Positions 59,755 through 64,000 of a stretch of DNA of 64,000 nucleotides are shown here, piece after piece. The notes under the pieces were generated by a model that made no database searches, had not been told where the DNA came from, and worked only from the letters and a program-made list of their open reading frames with translations. The DNA lies in NCBI GenBank assembly GCA_046262355.1, contig JBHEMX010000051.1, positions 6,331 through 70,330 on the forward strand, in the 5' to 3' direction. Each line of letters begins with the position of its first letter. Position 1 is the stretch's first letter. This DNA comes from DATADD01 sp046262355 (lineage in GTDB: Bacteria > Actinomycetota > CADDZG01 > WHSQ01). The position numbers and the translations under genes are program-made.

Positions 59755-61965
59755 CTAGACCAGGCTCGGCTCCTTCGGCGCCTCCTGTGCGCGCGGCGGC
59801 TCCGCCCCCTCGACGTTGATGCTCGGCAGCCACTGGAGCCAGCGCGGCAGGTACCAGTTGCGGTCACCCAGCAGCTTCATGCTGGCCGGCACCAGGATCG
59901 AGCGGACGATCGTGGCGTCGATGAACACCGCTACGGCAAGCCCGAAGCCCATCTGCTGCAGCATCACGAGCTCGCCGGCGGCGAAGCCGGCGAACACCGC
60001 CACCATGATGACGGCGGCGCCGGTGATGAGACCGCCCGTCGTACGCAGGCCGTAGGCCACCGACTCGGTGTTGTTACCCGTCTTGTCGAAGTGCTCGCGG
60101 ATACGCGACAGAAGGAAGACGTGATAGTCCATCGACAAACCGAACAGCACCGAGAACAAGAAGAGGGGAAGCCACGCCTCGATCGCTTCGACCTGCTGGA
60201 AGCCGAGCACCCCGGGCCCGTAGCCCTTCTGGAAGACGAGTACGATCAAGCCATATGCGGCACCCACGGAAAGCAGGTTCATGATGATCGCCTTGACCGG
60301 CACGACGATCGAGCGGAACACGACCGTCAGGAGCACGAACGACAAGCCCAGCACGAAGATGAACACGATCGGCGTATAGGTGTCCGTGAGGTCGAAGAAG
60401 TCCTTGCTGAACGCGGTGTCTCCCCCGACGAGCACCGTCGCGTCCGTTCCCGCGAACGCCGTGGGCACATAGTCGTCACGCAGCCTGTCGATCGCTTCCG
60501 TCGCAGCCGTGCCGGACGGGTCCCCGGCGAGAGGAGCCGACACGATCGCCGCATCGTTGTTCTCGCTCGGCCGCACCTGCGACGGACCGAACATCGCGTC
60601 GGATCGCAAGGATCCCTGTAGCCGCTCTATGCCCTCGGTCACGCCGGGCGCGGTGACGTCGCCGTCGACCACTATCTCCACAGGAGAGTTCAAGCCACCC
60701 GAGAACTCCTCTGCGAGCACCGCGAACGACTGCTTGGAGGCGGTGCCGTCGGGAAGTGTGCTGACACCGGAGAACCCCGTGTTGATGTCGAAGTACGAGA
60801 ACGCCGCGAGCAGCAAGACGCCCGCCCCGACCACCAGGCCCACGACGGGCCGCGCCATCACGCCGTGCGTGATGCGGTCCCAGAGTACGTGCGACTCCTC
60901 GCTGCCGACGGCGTGCTTGCGCCGGAAGACACGCAACGAGTTGACCTTGTCGCCCAGCAAACCGAGAAGCGCCGGCAACAGGGTCAGGGATGCCGCCACC
61001 GCCGCGATGACAACGAAGATCGCGCCTGCCGCAAGGCTGCGGAAGATCGTGGTGGGGATGATCAACATGCCGATGAGGGCAAGAACGACCGTCATGCCGC
61101 TGAAGAAAACAGCGCGACTGGCGGTCGCTCCCGCGGCACCGATCGCGTCGAGCTTCTCATAGCCGCGCTGCCGCTCTTCACGGTAACGCGACACGATGAA
61201 CAGCGAGTAGTCGATCCCAACGGCCAGGCCCATCATCGTGATCATGTTCGTCACGAAGAACGAGAAGTCGAACACGCGTCCGAACACCGCGACGATGCCG
61301 AGGGCCAGCATGATGGAAGCGACACCCATCGCGATCGGGATGAGACCCGCGACGACGGCACCGAAGACCATCACCAGCACGATCAACGCGACTCCGATGC
61401 CGAACGTCTCGCCCTTGGCGAGGTCCTCCTCGGCGATCGTGGAGAAGTCGTGGTCGAGCGTGATGGCGCCGAAGGCTTGGACCTCGAAACCGGCGGACGT
61501 GCCCGCCTCGACGATCGCGTCGACCTCGGGCAGGTGGTCGGAGAGGTTGCGCGTCTCATTGAACGAGACCGGCATCAGCGTTGTAGCCCCGTCGTCCGAG
61601 ACCATCGACGGATCCTTCGTGTCGTAGAAGGTCACGACCCCGTCTACCTCATTGCCTCCGATCTGAGCCGCGTCCGCCTGGAGAGCCCGCAAATGCTCCT
61701 CGAACTCCGGATCCTGCACCGTCGCGTCCTCGGACGTGACGATGAACACCTCGGTGATGCCTTCCTTGCCGAAGCGCTTCTCGACGAGCTCGGCTGCCGC
61801 CTTTGCCTCCGGTTGGTTCGTGAAGTCGACATCGCTCGTGAGCGCATCTCCGAGGAACCGGGAAGAAAGCAGAACTGCCAGCGCGATCACCAGGACCCAT
61901 GCGCCGACGGTCGGCCACGGTCTCCGGCTGCTCGCCCTGGCGAGCGTTTCGGGCGTCATCTTCAT
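59755..61965 (-). CDS. MMPL/RND family transporter
   Basis: A 736-residue pump with twelve predicted membrane helices in two repeats. Starts PETLARASSRRPWPTVGAW; the large extracytoplasmic loops are at residues 45-190 and 395-540. GLAVGIDYSLFIVSRYREE and FGLSMDYHVFLLSRIREH are the duplicated GxxxDY proton-relay motifs of MMPL/RND proteins. It probably exports a lipid or drug using the proton gradient. Transcribed divergently from the TetR gene, with three operator-like repeats between, so repression by that regulator is likely. Confidence 0.92.
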   Translation of the reverse strand: MKMTPETLARASSRRPWPTVGAWVLVIALAVLLSSRFLGDALTSDVDFTNQPEAKAAAELVEKRFGKEGITEVFIVTSEDATVQDPEFEEHLRALQADAAQIGGNEVDGVVTFYDTKDPSMVSDDGATTLMPVSFNETRNLSDHLPEVDAIVEAGTSAGFEVQAFGAITLDHDFSTIAEEDLAKGETFGIGVALIVLVMVFGAVVAGLIPIAMGVASIMLALGIVAVFGRVFDFSFFVTNMITMMGLAVGIDYSLFIVSRYREERQRGYEKLDAIGAAGATASRAVFFSGMTVVLALIGMLIIPTTIFRSLAAGAIFVVIAAVAASLTLLPALLGLLGDKVNSLRVFRRKHAVGSEESHVLWDRITHGVMARPVVGLVVGAGVLLLAAFSYFDINTGFSGVSTLPDGTASKQSFAVLAEEFSGGLNSPVEIVVDGDVTAPGVTEGIERLQGSLRSDAMFGPSQVRPSENNDAAIVSAPLAGDPSGTAATEAIDRLRDDYVPTAFAGTDATVLVGGDTAFSKDFFDLTDTYTPIVFIFVLGLSFVLLTVVFRSIVVPVKAIIMNLLSVGAAYGLIVLVFQKGYGPGVLGFQQVEAIEAWLPLFLFSVLFGLSMDYHVFLLSRIREHFDKTGNNTESVAYGLRTTGGLITGAAVIMVAVFAGFAAGELVMLQQMGFGLAVAVFIDATIVRSILVPASMKLLGDRNWYLPRWLQWLPSINVEGAEPPRAQEAPKEPSLV

Positions 61966-62019
61966 GCCTTGCTCTCCTCTCGGGCCGGACCCGGCCCCGC
62001 CTCTGGCCCTGCGGGCGCT

Positions 62020-62054
62020 TACGGCGTATACTTACGGCGTAAACTTACGGCGTA
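62020..62054. promoter_or_regulatory. Triple operator-like repeat in the MMPL/TetR divergent promoter
   Basis: TACGGCGTA occurs three times at 62020, 62033 and 62046, exactly 13 bp apart. Each is a dyad around one base (TACG/CGTA); the middle copy extends to TTACGGCGTAA. A TATACT -10-like box for the TetR gene overlaps the first and second copies (62027-62032). TetR-family regulators usually bind such dyads, so autoregulation and repression of the pump are likely. Confidence 0.7.
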
Positions 62055-62080
62055 CATCGGCGACCTGTCAACCTCGGAGG

Positions 62081-62794
62081 ATGATGGACCCCGTGGAGTC
62101 CCATGTGACGCCGGGACGAGCCGGCGACGGCCCGGAGAACGAGACCGGGCGCGCCCCTCTCACCCGTCGGCGGATCCTCTCCTGCGCCCTCGACCTGATC
62201 GATCGCGATGGTCTCGAGACACTCAGCATGCGCCGCTTGGCCGCGGAGCTCGACGTGACCGCCATGTCGCTCTACAACCACGTGGCCAGCAAGGAGGAGC
62301 TGCTCGAGGGGGTCACCGAAGCGCTCCTCGGCGAGATCGATCTCACGGTCGTCGCCATCCCCGACTGGGCACAGGGCCTGAAGGCGGGCTTCAGGTCCTT
62401 TCGGCGTGCGCTCCTGGACCATCCCCATGCGCTGCCGTTGATCCAGAGCAAGCCCGCCGTGAGCCCCGATGCGTTCCGTCCGATCGAGCTCTCGCTGGCG
62501 ACGCTGCGGCGGGGCGGATTCTCTCCCAAGGACGCCATCGAGGCGCACTGGCTGCTCGTCGGGTTCACCCTCGGACACGTGGGCTTCCAGCTTTCGAACC
62601 CGTTGTGCGACCCCGCCCGGGCCGACGCCGAGATGCTCAGGCGCTACGAGTCACTACCCGCCGACGACTTCCCGAACCTCCTCGAATCACTGCCGTTCGC
62701 GGTCGGCTCCGACTTCGGCGCGGCTTACGACTTCGGCCTCGAGACGATCATCGAGGGCCTCAGGGCTCGCCTTGCCTCCGACTACCACGCATAG
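62081..62794 (+). CDS. TetR family transcriptional regulator
   Basis: A 237-residue regulator. The N-terminal helix-turn-helix is RRRILSCALDLIDRDGLETL, SMRRLAAELDVTAMSLYNHV and ASKEELLEGV; the C-terminal part (GLKAGFRSFRRALLDHPHAL, AHWLLVGFTLGHVGF) is the TetR_C-type ligand pocket. Binding of a ligand should release the repressor from the repeats upstream and allow expression of the pump. ATG 62081 and 62084 are both possible, GGAGG lying directly ahead. It overlaps the end of the aldo/keto reductase gene by 13 bp. Confidence 0.92.
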   Translation: MMDPVESHVTPGRAGDGPENETGRAPLTRRRILSCALDLIDRDGLETLSMRRLAAELDVTAMSLYNHVASKEELLEGVTEALLGEIDLTVVAIPDWAQGLKAGFRSFRRALLDHPHALPLIQSKPAVSPDAFRPIELSLATLRRGGFSPKDAIEAHWLLVGFTLGHVGFQLSNPLCDPARADAEMLRRYESLPADDFPNLLESLPFAVGSDFGAAYDFGLETIIEGLRARLASDYHA

Positions 62795-63774
62795 GCCTCC
62801 GGGGCGGGACCACCCGGGCCCGGGAAGATCTCATCCAGCCTGTCCCCGACGTCGTCGGACAGCTCGACGTCCAGGGCGCGCAGCGACCCCTCGAGCTGCT
62901 CGAGGTTGCGCGGCCCGATGATCGGGGCGGTTACCACCGGGGAGGCCAGCAGCCACGCCAGGGCGACGTCGGCAGGACGCTCGCCGGCGTCCGCGCAGAG
63001 CTTCTCGTACGCCTCGAGCTGCGGTCGCTTGGCCTCGACGCGCCGTCTGAAGTCGTCGCTGCTGCGACGGCCTGCGGCGGCCTTCTGGAGAGCCCCGCCG
63101 AGCAGCCCCCCGGCGAGCGGGCTCCACGGCACCACGCCGAGGCCATAGCGCTCGCACGCAGGCAGGACCTCGAGCTCGACCGCGCGCGCATCGAGGTTGT
63201 AGAGGCTCTGCTCGGACACCAGTCCGAGGAAGTTGCGCCGGCACGCCGCCTCGTTCGCCTCCGCGATGTGCCATCCGGCGAAGTTGCTGCTTCCGACGTA
63301 GAGCACCTTGCCCGCTTGGACGAGGTTCTCCATCGCCTGCCAGATCTCATCCCACGGCGTACCCCTGTCGATGTGGTGCATCTGGTAGACGTCGATGTAG
63401 TCGGTCTGGAGCCGTCTCAGGCTCGCATCGCAGGCGCGCCGGATGTTGAGCGCCGACAGCCTGTCCATGTTCGGCCAGTCGCCCATCCCGCCGAAGAGCT
63501 TCGTCGCCAGCACGACCTTGTCGCGCCGGCCGCCGCCCTGCGCGAACCACGTCCCCAGGATCTTCTCGGTTACGCCCTCCCCCGGCTTGCCGCCCTTTCT
63601 CCAGCCGTAGACGTTGGCGGTGTCGAAGAAGTTGACGCCATATTCGAGGGCGCGATCCATGATGTCGTGGGCGTCGCCCTCACTCGTGCCGGGCTCGTCC
63701 CATCCGAAGTTCATCGTTCCAAGGCAGAGCGGGCTGACCATCAGCCCGGAGCGCCCCAGGTACCGGTATTCCAT
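62782..63774 (-). CDS. Aldo/keto reductase family protein
   Basis: A 330-residue NADPH-dependent reductase. Catalytic residues: Asp and Tyr in FFDTANVYGWRK, Lys in LATKLFGGM and His in DVYQMHHIDRGT. YLGRSGLMVSPLCLGTMNFG is the usual N-terminal strand, and APIIGPRNLEQLEGSL the cofactor-binding end. It is of the shaker-beta/YajO-like branch. ATG 63774 has GGGAAGG upstream; the longer frame to 63876 is not supported. Substrate unknown. Confidence 0.9.
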   Translation of the reverse strand: MEYRYLGRSGLMVSPLCLGTMNFGWDEPGTSEGDAHDIMDRALEYGVNFFDTANVYGWRKGGKPGEGVTEKILGTWFAQGGGRRDKVVLATKLFGGMGDWPNMDRLSALNIRRACDASLRRLQTDYIDVYQMHHIDRGTPWDEIWQAMENLVQAGKVLYVGSSNFAGWHIAEANEAACRRNFLGLVSEQSLYNLDARAVELEVLPACERYGLGVVPWSPLAGGLLGGALQKAAAGRRSSDDFRRRVEAKRPQLEAYEKLCADAGERPADVALAWLLASPVVTAPIIGPRNLEQLEGSLRALDVELSDDVGDRLDEIFPGPGGPAPEAYAW

Positions 63775-63946
63775 GTAAATCCTTCCCTTAACTGGAATCG
63801 CCGTAGCGACACTGCATGCTTTCGCCCCAGAATAGAGTTTTGTCGCAGACCTCCGCCCCAACCGGATGGCGGGCAAAGGCAGCCTTAAACGCCGGGTCCT
63901 CAGACGCCTCGAGTCCGCGACCAGTTCACACTGCCCGCCCGCTCGC

Positions 63947-64000
63947 CTAGACGAAGCGGAGGTCGGGCTCGTCGGAGTCGCCCACGACCCGGGCGCAGGT
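63947..64000 (-). CDS. C-terminal end of a gene entering from the right edge
   Basis: The last 17 residues before a TAG at 63947-63949 read TCARVVGDSDEPDLRFV and are acidic. Too short for identification; the frame is open to the window edge. It ends 172 bp before the aldo/keto reductase start. Confidence 0.3.
   Translation of the reverse strand, partial: TCARVVGDSDEPDLRFV

Noticed and set aside
60865..63888. 1007-codon open frame on the plus strand across the MMPL, TetR and aldo/keto reductase genes
   Set aside because: It is antisense or out of frame to three well-supported genes, is rich in Arg/Asp/His runs typical of high-GC shadow frames, and has no family motif.

Overview
The window is GC-rich, gene-dense chromosomal DNA, most likely from an Actinomycetota species (probably a deep-branching or uncultured lineage; the exact taxon cannot be fixed from sequence alone). 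Signs are: frequent GTG/TTG starts, many 1-4 bp start/stop overlaps, several start codons sitting about 7-10 nt after a TANNNT -10 box (leaderless type), an actinobacterial-style Y-family polymerase, MMPL and TetR genes, a CGNR regulator and DUF2277/DUF4395 proteins. No tRNA, rRNA or CRISPR array was recognised.

Layout. 1-4.3 kb: truncated phosphodiester glycosidase, MpaB-type oxygenase, an exonuclease-DinB pair, and small genes. 4.3-9.2 kb: CGNR regulator, amino-acid permease, an overlapping metallophosphoesterase/nucleotidyltransferase pair, and a frameshifted cyclase-family gene. 9.2-15.4 kb: a six-gene minus-strand operon for uptake of a polyamine or guanidino compound and its hydrolysis (solute-binding lipoprotein, ATPase, two permeases, amidase, ureohydrolase). 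15.6-21.3 kb: aminotransferase, secreted M14 carboxypeptidase, a HAD plus phosphodiesterase-like fusion, a decayed beta-propeller gene and an aldo/keto reductase.

21.5-25.2 kb is a mobile element with lower GC and 26-bp terminal inverted repeats: an IS1595/ISXO2-type transposase followed, 4 nt later, by a DNA methyltransferase fused to an Mrr-like nuclease, plus four small passenger genes. It lies about 75 bp upstream of an LPXTG-anchored repeat protein and its membrane partner. 27.6-33.6 kb: a multiply frameshifted YcaQ-like gene, cold-shock protein, PhoD-like phosphatase, GNAT enzyme, and a MerB-like gene in which a single in-frame TGA replaces the expected second catalytic cysteine and is followed by a SECIS-like hairpin (candidate selenoprotein).

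33.6-47 kb: DUF4395-thioredoxin protein, three roughly 115-bp tandem repeats with a symmetrical dyad, alcohol dehydrogenase, an orphan PilT gene with a one-base deletion, a decayed AlkA gene, then a cluster of a polytopic membrane protein, peptidoglycan amidase, SAM methyltransferase, two glycosyltransferases, a PTPS/QueD homologue, an MDR dehydrogenase and a RibA-RibD fusion. That cluster looks like an uncharacterised, possibly glycosylated, pterin or pyrimidine pathway. 47-64 kb: Tag glycosylase, PruA, M29 aminopeptidase, a Na/Pi-like transporter without a visible start codon, ADP-ribosylglycohydrolase, ABC exporter, FAD oxidoreductase, a large secreted amidase with a repeated leader element, and an MMPL pump with a divergent TetR regulator and three 13-bp-spaced operator-like repeats.
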